Shown: one piece after another, positions 17,745 to 26,288 of the stretch
Layout of the letters: each line of letters starts with the position of its first letter
Position numbering within the stretch: position 1 is the first letter of the stretch
Translations under genes and position numbers: made by a program
NCBI RefSeq assembly: GCF_001014645.1
Contig: NZ_LASZ01000006.1
Coordinates: 124,001-188,000, forward strand
DNA from: Luteimonas sp. FCS-9
GTDB lineage: Bacteria > Pseudomonadota > Gammaproteobacteria > Xanthomonadales > Xanthomonadaceae
Reading direction: 5' to 3'
Length of the DNA: 64,000 nucleotides
The notes under the pieces: generated by a model
What the model was told of the DNA's origin: nothing
What the model saw: the letters and a program-made list of their open reading frames with translations, nothing else
The model's database searches: none

Positions 17745-19160
17745 GGCGTCCTCGTCCACGCGCACCCGGCCGCGCAGCGAGTTGCTGAGCGCGGCGGTGA
17801 TCTCGACGTCGACGAATTTCCCGATCAGCCGGGCCGGGGCGGGGAAGTTCACCGAGCGCATGTTCTCGGTCTTGCCGGTCAGTTCGTTGGGATCCTTGCG
17901 CGACGGTCCCTCGACCAGCACCCGCTGCACGCTGCCGACCATCCGCTGGGAGATCCCGGCCGCGTGCGCGTTGATGTGCGCCTGCAGCCGGCTGAGCCGG
18001 GCGTGCTTCTCGGCCTGGGTGACCGTGTCCTCGAGATCGGAGGCCGGGGTGCCGGGGCGGCGCGAGTAGATGAAGGAGAACGACTGGTCGAAGCCGACGT
18101 CCTCGATCAGCTTCATCGTCTTCTCGAAGTCGGCGTCGGTCTCGCCGGGGAAGCCGACGATGAAATCCGAGGAGATCGAGATGTTCGGCCGCACGGCGCG
18201 AAGTTTCCGGATCTTCTGCTTGAACTCCAGCGCGGTGTAGCCGCGCTTCATCGCCGAGAGGATGCGGTCGCTGCCGGCCTGCACCGGCAGGTGCAGGTAG
18301 TCGGCCAGTTGCGGGACGTCGCGGTAGGCCTCGATCAGCGAGTCGGAGAACTCCAGCGGATGCGAGGTCGTGAAGCGGATGCGCTCGATGCCGTCGATCT
18401 GCGCGATCGTGCGGATCAGCAGGCCGAGGTCGGCCACCTCGTCGCCGCCCATCGGCCCGCGGTAGGCATTGACGTTCTGGCCCAGCAGGTTGATCTCGCG
18501 CACGCCCTGGCCGGCCAGCCGCACGACCTCGACCAGCACGTCCTCGAACGGCCGGCTGACCTCCTCGCCGCGGGTGTAGGGCACCACGCAGAACGAGCAG
18601 TACTTCGAGCAGCCTTCCATGATCGACACGAATGCGCTCGGGCCCTCGGCGCGCGGCTCGGGCAGGCGGTCGAACTTCTCGATCTCCGGGAAGCTGATGT
18701 CCACCTGCGGCTGGCCGGTCGCGCGCTTGGCGCGGATCAGCTCGGGCAGGCGGTGCAGCGTCTGCGGGCCGAACACCAGGTCCACGTACGGCGCGCGCTT
18801 GACGATCGCCTCGCCCTCCTGGGACGCGACGCAGCCGCCCACGCCGATCAGCACCGGCTTGCCGCCCTGCTTGAGTGACTTCCAGCGTCCGAGCTGGCTG
18901 AACACCTTCTCCTGCGCCTTCTCGCGGATCGAGCAGGTGTTGACCAGCACGACGTCGGCCTCCTCGACGTCGTCGGTCAGCTCCAGGCCCTCCGCGGCGG
19001 CGAGCACGTCGGCCATCTTGGCCGAGTCGTACTCGTTCATCTGGCACCCGTGGGTCTGGATGTAGAGCTTGCCGCGCGCGGGCATGGGCGTGCCCTGAGC
19101 GGGCGGGACGGGAAGGTCGAGGACGGGCGCGGCGGGCGCCTGGGGAGCGGGCTGGGTCAT
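17733..19160 (-). CDS. miaB: tRNA-2-methylthio-N6-dimethylallyladenosine synthase MiaB
   Basis: A 475-residue radical-SAM methylthiotransferase that adds the 2-methylthio group to i6A37 of tRNAs. The N-terminal UPF0004 domain carries cluster cysteines ([28 protein letters not shown]). The radical-SAM core has CSKYCSFC (Cx3Cx2C) in [20 protein letters not shown]-terminal TRAM domain ends near residue 470. The N-terminus has a proline/alanine-rich extension of about 25 residues before GKLYIQTHG. In many relatives miaB lies directly upstream of phoH; here the TetR-ABC efflux cassette has come between them. Confidence 0.96.
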   Translation of the reverse strand: MTQPAPQAPAAPVLDLPVPPAQGTPMPARGKLYIQTHGCQMNEYDSAKMADVLAAAEGLELTDDVEEADVVLVNTCSIREKAQEKVFSQLGRWKSLKQGGKPVLIGVGGCVASQEGEAIVKRAPYVDLVFGPQTLHRLPELIRAKRATGQPQVDISFPEIEKFDRLPEPRAEGPSAFVSIMEGCSKYCSFCVVPYTRGEEVSRPFEDVLVEVVRLAGQGVREINLLGQNVNAYRGPMGGDEVADLGLLIRTIAQIDGIERIRFTTSHPLEFSDSLIEAYRDVPQLADYLHLPVQAGSDRILSAMKRGYTALEFKQKIRKLRAVRPNISISSDFIVGFPGETDADFEKTMKLIEDVGFDQSFSFIYSRRPGTPASDLEDTVTQAEKHARLSRLQAHINAHAAGISQRMVGSVQRVLVEGPSRKDPNELTGKTENMRSVNFPAPARLIGKFVDVEITAALSNSLRGRVRVDEDAAVA

Positions 19161-19273
19161 GGCGTTTCCGGGGCGACGGCGTTGAGTCCGGGCCGGATGG
19201 CTGGGCGGGGCGCAGAGTGTACCGGCCCGCGCCCTGCCGCTCGATCGCCCCGTTCACAATCAAGCACTTGGCA

Positions 19274-20224
19274 ATGGCTCCGGAAGACGCGACACTCCGC
19301 GGCGTGAAACGGGGATGGGGACTCATCGCGACGCTCGGTCTGCTGGCGGCCTGCCCGGTCTCCGGCAGCACGCTGTATCGCTGCGACAGCGGCGACGGCA
19401 TTCCCCAGTACGTCAGCAAGCGGGTCTCGGGCGCCAGCTGCCGTGCGGTCGCCAGTGCGCCGGCCGCGCCGCGCCGCGCCGCGACCCCGGCCAGGCCGAA
19501 GGGCGCGCCTGCCGCACCGGCGGGCATCGACCGCGGCGCGCCCGCCACGTTCATGGGCGGCGGCGCGGCGTCGTCCCCGGCGTCCGCATCGGCGCCGACA
19601 CCCGCCGCAACCGCGGCACCGGCCCGGAGCGGCGGGCAGCGGCGGCTGCAGCAGGGCCAGGTCTACTCCTACGTCCGCGACGGCGTGCGCCACTACAGCA
19701 GCACGCGACCGGCCGGCGGCGCGCAGGTCGCCTCGGTGCGCACGATCCGCTACAGCTTCTTCGAGACCTGCTACGCCTGCGGTGCGGCGCCCGGCGTCAA
19801 CTTCGGCACCGTGCGGCTCAACCGCGACGCCTACCGCGACGAGGTCGCCCGCGCGGCGCGCGAGTTCGGCGTCGATGAGGCGATCGTGCGCGCGATCATG
19901 CATGCCGAGTCGGCGTTCAACCCCAACGCGCTCTCGCGCGCCGGCGCGCAGGGGCTGATGCAGCTCATGCCGGCGACCGCGCGGCGCTTTGGCGTGGTCA
20001 ATGCCTTCGACCCGGAGCAGAACATCCGCGGCGGCGTCGAATACCTGGCCTGGCTGCTGCGGCGCTTCGACGGCGACCTGACCCTGGCTGCGGCCGGCTA
20101 CAACGCCGGCGAGGGCGCGGTGGACCGCCACAAGGGCGTGCCGCCCTACAGCGAGACCCAGCGCTACGTGCAGCGCGTGGGCACGCTCGCCGAGCGCTAC
20201 CGCGGGCAGGTCGCGAGCCGCTGA
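19274..20224 (+). CDS. Lytic transglycosylase, SLT domain, secreted
   Basis: A 316-residue protein. An N-terminal signal (VKRGWGLIATLGLLAACPVSGS) is followed by a DUF4124-like stretch (STLYRCDSGDGIPQYVS), an alanine/proline-rich low-complexity linker (about residues 55-115) and a C-terminal SLT domain (about 185-310). The catalytic glutamate lies in HAESAFNPNALS, with the family motifs GAQGLMQLMPATA and AAGYNAGEGAV. It cleaves the beta-1,4 glycosidic bond of peptidoglycan with 1,6-anhydro formation. The start is uncertain: an ATG at 19274, or a GTG at 19304 that puts the signal peptide at the exact N-terminus. Confidence 0.85.
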   Translation: MAPEDATLRGVKRGWGLIATLGLLAACPVSGSTLYRCDSGDGIPQYVSKRVSGASCRAVASAPAAPRRAATPARPKGAPAAPAGIDRGAPATFMGGGAASSPASASAPTPAATAAPARSGGQRRLQQGQVYSYVRDGVRHYSSTRPAGGAQVASVRTIRYSFFETCYACGAAPGVNFGTVRLNRDAYRDEVARAAREFGVDEAIVRAIMHAESAFNPNALSRAGAQGLMQLMPATARRFGVVNAFDPEQNIRGGVEYLAWLLRRFDGDLTLAAAGYNAGEGAVDRHKGVPPYSETQRYVQRVGTLAERYRGQVASR

Positions 20225-20256
20225 GCGCGCACGGCAGGTGCGACATTTCGACCCAA

Positions 20257-20286
20257 TTGTCGGTCGATTCAGGGTTCAGCTACACT
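20257..20286 (+). promoter_or_regulatory. Candidate sigma-70 promoter of petABC
   Basis: TTGTCG (20257-20262) and TACACT (20281-20286) are spaced by 18 bp, about 85 nt upstream of petA. The segment is less GC-rich than its surroundings. This is pattern-based only. Confidence 0.4.
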
Positions 20287-20371
20287 GCCACACATCGATG
20301 CGGCCGCCTGCGGAACGGGTGGGTCCGTGGCAGCCAGCGCACAGTAGCTACCGAAGTTTTGCGGAGTACCG

Positions 20372-21010
20372 ATGGTCGACGAAGCGGTGATCGGACCTGG
20401 CGGCGGGGATGAGCCAGTCAATGTGGGGCGGCGCCGGTTCCTGACCGCGAGCACCCTGGTCGTGGGCGCGGTGGGCGCGGGTGTCGCCGCCATTCCCTTC
20501 ATCAAGTCCTGGAATCCCAGTGCGCGGGCGCAGCTCGCCGGCGCGCCGGTGACCGTCGACATCAGCGCGCTGCAGGAGGGCCAGCGGCTGATCGCCGAGT
20601 GGCGCGGCCAGCCGATCTGGATCGTCAAGCGCTCCAAGGCGATCCTCGACGCGCTGCCCACGCTCGACGGCATGCTCAAGGATCCCGAGTCGGGCAACGT
20701 CGACCAGCAGCCGGACTACGTCCGCGAGGCGAACCCGGAACTGCGGTCGATCAAGCCCGACATCTCGGTGCTGGTCGGCCTGTGCACGCACCTGGGCTGC
20801 TCGCCGGAGATGGTCGCCGAGATCCGCCCGGCACCGTTCGACGCCGACTGGAAGGGCGGCTACTTCTGCCCCTGCCACAAGTCGAAGTTCGACATGGCCG
20901 GCCGCGTCTACGACGGCGTGCCCGCGCCGACGAACCTCCTGGTACCGCCGCACTACTACGCCGACGACAACACCCTCGTCATCGGCGTCGATCCGCAGGG
21001 AGCCGCGTGA
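20372..21010 (+). CDS. petA: Ubiquinol-cytochrome c reductase, Rieske iron-sulfur subunit
   Basis: A 212-residue subunit of the bc1 complex (complex III). The N-terminus carries a twin-arginine-type signal anchor (GRRRFLTASTLVVGAVGAG). The Rieske [2Fe-2S] site is complete, with CTHLGC and CPCHKSKFD providing two cysteines and two histidines, followed by GRVYDGVPAP. It transfers electrons from ubiquinol to cytochrome c1. It is first in the petABC operon, and its stop overlaps the petB start (ATGA). Confidence 0.97.
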   Translation: MVDEAVIGPGGGDEPVNVGRRRFLTASTLVVGAVGAGVAAIPFIKSWNPSARAQLAGAPVTVDISALQEGQRLIAEWRGQPIWIVKRSKAILDALPTLDGMLKDPESGNVDQQPDYVREANPELRSIKPDISVLVGLCTHLGCSPEMVAEIRPAPFDADWKGGYFCPCHKSKFDMAGRVYDGVPAPTNLLVPPHYYADDNTLVIGVDPQGAA

Positions 21011-22269
21011 TGGCCAACGTCCTCGTCCGCGGCGCCAACGGCGTCTTCAACTGGGTCAACGAGCGCGCACCGGCACTGATGCCGATGTACCGCAAGCACA
21101 TGACCGAGTACTACGCGCCGAAGAACTTCAACATCTGGTACATCTTCGGCGTGCTGTCGCTGGTCGTGCTGGTCAACCAGATCCTGACCGGCATCTTCCT
21201 GACGATGCACTACAAGCCGAGCGCGGCGGAAGCCTTCGCCTCGGTCGAATACATCATGCGCGACGTGGAGTGGGGCTGGCTGATCCGCTACATGCACAGC
21301 ACCGGCGCCTCGCTGTTCTTCATCGTCGTCTACATCCACATGTTCCGCGGGCTGATGTACGGCTCCTACCAGAAGCCGCGCGAACTGGTGTGGATCATGG
21401 GCATGCTGATCTACCTGGTGCTGATGGCCGAGGCGTTCCTGGGCTACGTGCTGCCGTGGGGCCAGATGTCGTTCTGGGGCGCGAAGGTGATCATCTCGCT
21501 GTTCGGCGCGATCCCGGTCATCGGCAACGGCCTGACCGAGTGGATCATGGGCGACTACCTGCCCAGCGACGCGACGCTCAACCGCTTCTTCGCGCTGCAC
21601 GTGATCGCGCTGCCGCTGGTGCTGCTGCTGCTCGTGGTGCTGCACCTGGGCGCGCTGCACGAGGTAGGGTCCAACAACCCCGACGGCGTGGAGATCAAGA
21701 AAGGGCCCAAGGGCAACCGCTGGTCGAAGTCCGCACCGGCCGACGGCATCCCGTTCCACCCGTACTACTCGGTCAAGGACGGCTTCTACGTCTGCTTCTT
21801 CCTGATCATCGCCGCGTTCATCATCTTCTTCGCCCCGGCGTTCGGCGGCTGGTTTCTCGAGCACGACAACTTCACCGCGGCCAACCACCTGGTCACGCCC
21901 GAGCACATCAAGCCGGTGTGGTACTACACGCCGTACTACGCGATGCTGCGGGTGGTGCCGCACAAGCTCAGCGGCGTGATCGTGATGTTCTCCGCGATCG
22001 CTGTGCTGTTCCTGATCCCGTGGCTGGACCGCTGCAAGGTCAAGTCGCACCGCTACCGCGGCCCGCTGACCAAGATCATGCTGCTGCTGCTGGCCGTGTG
22101 CTTCGTCTGGCTGGGCAAGATCGGCGCCGGCCCCGGCACCGACCCGGTCGAGACCATCATCGGCCGCGTGCTGACGTTCCTCTACTTCGCTTTCTTCATC
22201 ACGATGCCCCTGTGGACCAAGCTCGACAGGACCAAGGCCGTGCCCGATCGGGTGACGATGCATGACTAA
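21010..22269 (+). CDS. petB: Ubiquinol-cytochrome c reductase, cytochrome b subunit
   Basis: A 419-residue integral membrane subunit of complex III, a full-length cytochrome b with eight or nine helices. The visible haem-ligand region includes YMHSTGASLFFIVVYIHMFRG; LGYVLPWGQMSFWGAKVI and the Qo-site PVWYYTP stretch are also present. It binds the low- and high-potential haems b and carries the Qo and Qi quinone sites. The ATG overlaps the petA stop, and the petC start lies 8 nt inside its 3' end, so the three genes are tightly coupled. Confidence 0.97.
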   Translation: MANVLVRGANGVFNWVNERAPALMPMYRKHMTEYYAPKNFNIWYIFGVLSLVVLVNQILTGIFLTMHYKPSAAEAFASVEYIMRDVEWGWLIRYMHSTGASLFFIVVYIHMFRGLMYGSYQKPRELVWIMGMLIYLVLMAEAFLGYVLPWGQMSFWGAKVIISLFGAIPVIGNGLTEWIMGDYLPSDATLNRFFALHVIALPLVLLLLVVLHLGALHEVGSNNPDGVEIKKGPKGNRWSKSAPADGIPFHPYYSVKDGFYVCFFLIIAAFIIFFAPAFGGWFLEHDNFTAANHLVTPEHIKPVWYYTPYYAMLRVVPHKLSGVIVMFSAIAVLFLIPWLDRCKVKSHRYRGPLTKIMLLLLAVCFVWLGKIGAGPGTDPVETIIGRVLTFLYFAFFITMPLWTKLDRTKAVPDRVTMHD

Positions 22270-23005
22270 CCGACTCATTGCCCGCATCGCCGTCGCGGCG
22301 GCCGGCCTGCTGCTGTCGTTCGGCGCACTGGCCGCGGCCGGCGGACCGGTCGAGCATGCCGGCACCGATCTGGGCGACCGCGCCTCGCTGCAGCGCGGCG
22401 CGCAGGCCTACATGAACTACTGTGCGGGCTGCCACTCGCTCAAGTTCATGCGTTACTCGCGCATGGCGCAGGACCTGGGCCTGACCGAGGAGGAGGTGAT
22501 GAGCAACCTCAACCTCACCGGCGCGGCGTTCGGCGAGCACATCGTCTCGTCGATGCCCGCCGAGCACGCGGCCAAGTGGTTCGGCCAGACGCCGCCGGAC
22601 CTGAGCCTGATCGCCCGCGTGCGCGGCAGCGACTGGATCTTCACCTACCTCAAGTCGTTCTACCTCGACGAGACCCGCCCGCTGGGCTGGAACAACGCGC
22701 TGTTCCCCAACGCGTCGATGCCCAATCCGCTGTGGGAAATGCAGGGCCTGCAGCGCCCGGTCTACGCCGAGGCGGCCGAGGGCGCCGACCCGGTGGTCGA
22801 GCACCTGGAGATCGCGACCCCGGGCACCCAGGACGCGCAGCAGTTCGACCAGACGGTCCGCGACATCGCCGCGTTCCTGGAGTACGTCGGCGAGCCGGCG
22901 GCCCTCAAGCGCCAGCAGCTCGGCGTCTGGGTGCTGCTGTTCCTGGCCTTCCTGACGTTCATGGCCTGGCTGCTGAAGAAGGAATACTGGCGCGACGTCC
23001 ACTGA
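22262..23005 (+). CDS. petC: Cytochrome c1
   Basis: A 247-residue subunit of the bc1 complex. A cleavable signal peptide (RIAVAAAGLLLSFGALAAAG) leads into the haem-binding motif CAGCHSLKFMRYSRM (covalent haem c on CxxCH). A C-terminal membrane anchor (LGVWVLLFLAFLTFMAWLLKKEYW) holds the domain in the periplasm. It accepts electrons from the Rieske protein and passes them to soluble cytochrome c. It overlaps petB by 8 nt and is followed by a strong hairpin. Confidence 0.97.
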   Translation: MTNRLIARIAVAAAGLLLSFGALAAAGGPVEHAGTDLGDRASLQRGAQAYMNYCAGCHSLKFMRYSRMAQDLGLTEEEVMSNLNLTGAAFGEHIVSSMPAEHAAKWFGQTPPDLSLIARVRGSDWIFTYLKSFYLDETRPLGWNNALFPNASMPNPLWEMQGLQRPVYAEAAEGADPVVEHLEIATPGTQDAQQFDQTVRDIAAFLEYVGEPAALKRQQLGVWVLLFLAFLTFMAWLLKKEYWRDVH

Positions 23006-23012
23006 GCCCGTC

Positions 23013-23035
23013 GGGCCCGGCACGATGCCGGGCCC
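23013..23035 (+). terminator. Hairpin after petC
   Basis: A perfect 10-bp stem (arms 23013-23022 and 23026-23035) with a 3-nt CGA loop lies 8 nt after the petC stop. It is a likely terminator or processing hairpin separating petABC from sspA. The rest of the 180-nt gap shows no gene. Confidence 0.6.
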
Positions 23036-23184
23036 TGGCGGCAGGCGCCCGGTGCCATTGCCGGGCGGCTCAGGGAAATGCGAGACTCGGGCACCGCGAC
23101 AATCGTCTGCGAGGGGCAGGCGGCATCGCGAGGGTTGGCGGAGCCAGCCTTACGGACAGGCCGAAGCAGGCCGCGAGTGCATCC

Positions 23185-23805
23185 ATGCGAAACGTGCTGA
23201 CACTGTTTTCCTCGGTCGATGATGTGCTGTGCCATCGCGCACGGCTCGTGCTCGCGGCCAAGGGCGTCACCTACGACATGGTCGTGGTCGATCCGCGGAA
23301 CCCGTCCGAGGACCTGATCGACCTCAATCCCTACCACTCGGTGCCGACGCTGGTCGAGCGCGAGCTGGTGCTCTACGCGGCCAGCGTGGTCAGCGAGTAC
23401 CTCGACGAGCGCTATCCGCACCCGCCGCTGATGCCGGTCGATCCGCTGTCGCGCGCGCGGCTGCGGCTGGCGATGCTGCGCATCGAGCACGACTGGGTCC
23501 CGCAGGTGCAGGCGATCCAGCTGGGCAACAAGGCCCAGGCCGAGGCCGGCCGCAAGCGGCTCAAGGAGCTGCTGACCGCCTCGGTGCCGCTGTTCAAGGC
23601 CAGCAAGTTCTTCCTCAATCCGGAGATGAGCCTGGCCGACTGCGCGATGGCGCCGATCGTCTGGCGCCTGCAGGCGCTGGAGATCCCGCTGCCCAAGGAC
23701 GGCGTCAAGGCGATCGAGGACTACGGCAACCGCATCTTCCGCAGCCCCGGCTTCGTGCGCAGCCTGACCCCGCAGGAACGCGCGCTGCGCGCGCTGCCCG
23801 AGTGA
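23185..23805 (+). CDS. sspA: Stringent starvation protein A (GST-fold RNA polymerase-associated protein)
   Basis: A 206-residue protein with the glutathione S-transferase fold: a thioredoxin-like N-terminal part (NVLTLFSSVDDVLCHRARLVLAAKG, then NPYHSVPTLVERELVLYAASVVSEYLDERYPHP) and a helical C-terminal domain. SspA binds RNA polymerase and alters sigma-70 promoter use during starvation. The place directly after petABC and before sspB is the standard gammaproteobacterial arrangement. The ATG at 23185 (MRNVLTLF) matches the family N-terminus. Confidence 0.94.
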   Translation: MRNVLTLFSSVDDVLCHRARLVLAAKGVTYDMVVVDPRNPSEDLIDLNPYHSVPTLVERELVLYAASVVSEYLDERYPHPPLMPVDPLSRARLRLAMLRIEHDWVPQVQAIQLGNKAQAEAGRKRLKELLTASVPLFKASKFFLNPEMSLADCAMAPIVWRLQALEIPLPKDGVKAIEDYGNRIFRSPGFVRSLTPQERALRALPE

Positions 23806-23881
23806 GCGCCGCCCGGTGCTGGCGTCGTGCCGGCACCGCGTCGCCTGCCGCCTGCGGCCGCGAGCCGGTAGACTGTCGCGC

Positions 23882-24388
23882 ATGACGGACCAAGCGCCTG
23901 CGATGACCAGCCACCGCCCGTACCTGCTCCGCGCACTGTACGAGTGGATCGCCGACAACGGCATGACCCCCCACATCCTGGTCGACGCGCGCCGCCCCGG
24001 CGTGCGCGTGCCCGCGCATGCCGTGCAGGACGGCCGGGTCGTGCTCAACATCGCCGATCGCGCGGTCGCGCGGCTGGAGATGGACAACGACAGCGTGCGC
24101 TTCTCGGCGCGCTTCGGCGGCGTCAGCCAGTCGGTCGTTGTGCCGATCGCCGCGGTGCTGGCGGTCTACGCGCGCGAGACCGGGCAGGGCATGGCATTGC
24201 CGGAGGACATCGTCGCCTCGGGCGACGACGACGCCGCGCCGGCCGGGGAGACGCAGGCCCCCACGCCCGCGCGGCCGGCCTTCGAGTCGGTGGACGGTGG
24301 TGCGACCGACCGCGATGCCGACGCCGACGGCCCGCCGGACGACACCCCGCCCGAGCCGCGGCGCGGGCACCTGCGCGTGATCAAGTAG
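23882..24388 (+). CDS. sspB: ClpXP protease specificity-enhancing factor SspB
   Basis: A 168-residue adaptor that delivers ssrA-tagged proteins to ClpXP. The folded domain (about residues 8-115) has SHRPYLLRALYEWIADNGMTPHILVDA and the beta-strand VLNIADRAVARLEMDNDSVRFSARFGG. It is followed by a long acidic disordered tail (DDDAAPA, DRDADADGPPDD). The tail ends in the conserved basic ClpX-binding module RRGHLRVIK. This domain-linker-module layout is diagnostic. It lies 76 nt after sspA on the same strand. Confidence 0.94.
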   Translation: MTDQAPAMTSHRPYLLRALYEWIADNGMTPHILVDARRPGVRVPAHAVQDGRVVLNIADRAVARLEMDNDSVRFSARFGGVSQSVVVPIAAVLAVYARETGQGMALPEDIVASGDDDAAPAGETQAPTPARPAFESVDGGATDRDADADGPPDDTPPEPRRGHLRVIK

Positions 24389-24436
24389 CGCGCTTTCCGA
24401 CGTCGTCCGTCCGCGGCGGCGCCGGGCCTCGTCCGC

Positions 24437-24769
24437 TCAGGGCAGCGCTGCGACGTCGCGGCGCGTCGGCCCGCTGAACGCGACCAGTCGATCCCCGCGC
24501 AGCACCAGCTGGCCGACGTGGCGCGCGATGCCGTCCTCGGAGTACTCGAACCGGAAGCTGCGCTCCACGCGCAGGCGGCCGCTGTCGTCGCGGCGCAGGC
24601 GCATCGCGTAGGCGTGCACGCTCTGGTCGAGCCACTGCACGCCGGCGCGCTCGCAGGCCTCGCGGCCGAGTTGCCCGGCCCGTTCGGCGGCGGCTCGCGC
24701 CGCGCTCCACCACAGGAACACGGCGAACGCGGCCAGCATCGCGAAGATCATCGTCGGGAAATCGGGCAT
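24437..24769 (-). CDS. DUF3301 family membrane-anchored protein
   Basis: A 110-residue protein with one N-terminal membrane helix (MIFAMLAAFAVFLWW) and a small C-terminal domain containing ACERAGVQWLDQSVHAYAMRLRRDDSGRLRVERSFRFEYSEDG, the pattern of DUF3301 proteins. In gammaproteobacteria the family is usually encoded near nadC or purine/tRNA genes, and no molecular function is known. Here it follows nadC on the same strand, but a REP pair lies between them. It is convergent with sspB. Confidence 0.82.
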   Translation of the reverse strand: MPDFPTMIFAMLAAFAVFLWWSAARAAAERAGQLGREACERAGVQWLDQSVHAYAMRLRRDDSGRLRVERSFRFEYSEDGIARHVGQLVLRGDRLVAFSGPTRRDVAALP

Positions 24770-24816
24770 GCGCGCATCGTGGTGGCGCGGGACGTTCGAT
24801 ACAAGGGCGTCGGCCC

Positions 24817-24883
24817 GTAGGAGCGCGTTTGCGCGCGAAGACGCTTTGCGATCAAGCCCGATCGCGCGCGAGCGCGCTCCTAC
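24817..24883. repeat. REP inverted pair between nadC and the DUF3301 gene
   Basis: Two REPs face each other, with GTAGGAGCGCG heads at 24817 and 24883, and about 23 nt between them. They lie in the 128-nt gap between two co-oriented genes, where they could stabilise the upstream mRNA or reduce read-through. Confidence 0.88.
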
Positions 24884-24897
24884 ACGAAGCATGCCGA

Positions 24898-25782
24898 TCA
24901 GGCGGGAGGCGCGCCCAGCTTCAGCGACAGGTCGATCGCCTGCACGTGCTTGGTCAGCGCGCCGACGGACACGTAGTCCACGCCGTCGGCGGCAATCGCG
25001 CGCAGGCCGTCGAGATCGACGCTGCCCGAGACCTCGAGCGGAATGCGGCCGTCGAACGGCGCGGCCCGCGCGATGGCGACTGCCGCGCGCCGCATCTCGG
25101 CATCGAAGTCGTCGACCAGCACGCGCGTGCAGCCCGCGCTGAGCGCCTCGCGCAACTCGTCGAGCGTCTCCACCTCGACGACCAGCGGCAGGTCGGGCGC
25201 CAGAGCCCGGGCAGCCGCGATCGCGGCGGAGACGCCGCCCGCGGCGCGGACGTGGTTCTCCTTGAGCATCACCGTGTCGTAGAGGCCGATGCGGTGGTTG
25301 TGCCCGCCGCCCGCGCGCACCGCGTACTTCTGCGCCAGGCGAAGGCCCGGCAGCGTCTTGCGGGTGTCGAGCAAGCGCGTGCCGGTGCCCGCCAGTGCGG
25401 CGACGAAGCGCGCGGTGGCGGTCGCCGTCGCGCTCAGCGTCTGCATGAAATTCAGCGAGGTGCGCTCGGCGCCGACCAGCGCGCGGGTGCGACCGGCGAG
25501 CGTCGCGAGCACGGTGCCGGCGGCGACCCGGTCGCCCTCGGCGACGTGCCAGTCGATGCGCACGTCGGGGTCGAGTGCGCGATGGCAGGCGTCGAACCAG
25601 GGGCGCCCGCAGACCACCGCGTCCTGCTTGCACAGCAGCCTGGCGACCGCGTCCTGGTCGGGCAGCAGCGCGCCGGTGACGTCGCCGGTGCCGAGGTCCT
25701 CGGCCAGCGCCGCGGCGACGTTGGCGGCGACGGCGTCCGGATCGGGCGGTGCGAGCGGGCTGGCGGCTGCGGGATCGGTCAT
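24898..25782 (-). CDS. nadC: Nicotinate-nucleotide pyrophosphorylase (carboxylating), quinolinate phosphoribosyltransferase
   Basis: A 294-residue enzyme of de novo NAD synthesis that converts quinolinate and PRPP to nicotinate mononucleotide. Diagnostic stretches are the TRKTLPGLRLAQKYAVRAGGGHNHR segment (DTRKTLPGLR binds quinolinate/PRPP), MLKENHVRAAGG, VEVETLDEL and the C-terminal EVSGSVDLDGLRAIAADGVDYVSVGALTK. Length is typical. It lies downstream of the Trm112-like gene with a 108-nt gap containing a hairpin (25858-25885), and upstream of the DUF3301 gene. Confidence 0.96.
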   Translation of the reverse strand: MTDPAAASPLAPPDPDAVAANVAAALAEDLGTGDVTGALLPDQDAVARLLCKQDAVVCGRPWFDACHRALDPDVRIDWHVAEGDRVAAGTVLATLAGRTRALVGAERTSLNFMQTLSATATATARFVAALAGTGTRLLDTRKTLPGLRLAQKYAVRAGGGHNHRIGLYDTVMLKENHVRAAGGVSAAIAAARALAPDLPLVVEVETLDELREALSAGCTRVLVDDFDAEMRRAAVAIARAAPFDGRIPLEVSGSVDLDGLRAIAADGVDYVSVGALTKHVQAIDLSLKLGAPPA

Positions 25783-25857
25783 GGGCGTTGCCGGTCGTGG
25801 GGTGGGCGGTCCTGGCGCGGCGGTGTCGGCCGGCCTCGGCGTCCGGGGTTCGACGGT

Positions 25858-25885
25858 GCGCCCGGTGCATGCCTGTGCCGGGCGC
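25858..25885 (-). terminator. Hairpin between the Trm112-like gene and nadC
   Basis: 8-bp perfect arms (25858-25865 and 25878-25885) flank a 12-nt loop immediately after the stop of the Trm112-like gene. It may be a terminator or attenuator, with weak support. Confidence 0.3.
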
Positions 25886-25890
25886 GGCCC

Positions 25891-26160
25891 TCAGCTCTTC
25901 GGAAAGTCGGCGACCTGGGCGGTGGCGATGCCGTCCTCGACCAGCAGCACCGGGATGCCGTCGTCGACCCGGTAGACGCGCTTGCGGTCGTGGGTGATCA
26001 GCGCCTCGCGCAACGGCTCGGCCTGCGCCGCGCCGTCCTCGCGCTGCACCGCGCCGGCGGCGATCGCCGCGTTGAGCGCATCCAGGCCCGGGCGGTCGAG
26101 CAGCGACAGCGGCTGGCGGCTGGCGGGGCAGACGAGGATGTCGAGCAGCTTGCGGTCCAT
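25891..26160 (-). CDS. Trm112/UPF0434 family protein (YcaR-like)
   Basis: An 89-residue protein starting MDRKLLDILVCPASRQPL and ending YRVDDGIPVLLVEDGIA, the pattern of UPF0434/YcaR proteins with a Trm112 fold. Trm112 proteins act as small zinc-binding activators of methyltransferases in eukaryotes and archaea; the bacterial role is not established. Here the usual CPxC pair is reduced to a single cysteine (CPAS), so zinc binding may be lost or incomplete. It contains a longer alanine-rich middle (about residues 25-50) than YcaR. It is probably first in the unit leading to nadC. Confidence 0.85.
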   Translation of the reverse strand: MDRKLLDILVCPASRQPLSLLDRPGLDALNAAIAAGAVQREDGAAQAEPLREALITHDRKRVYRVDDGIPVLLVEDGIATAQVADFPKS

Positions 26161-26288
26161 GGGGCGGGTCCGGGGTGTTTCGGGAATCGCGGAAGCGTAT
26201 CACCTCGCGTCGCCGGCGCCGGGCGCGGCAGGGGCGTGCGCGGACGTAAAACACTCTAAAATGCCGGTTTGAGGCCGGAGCCCGCGCA

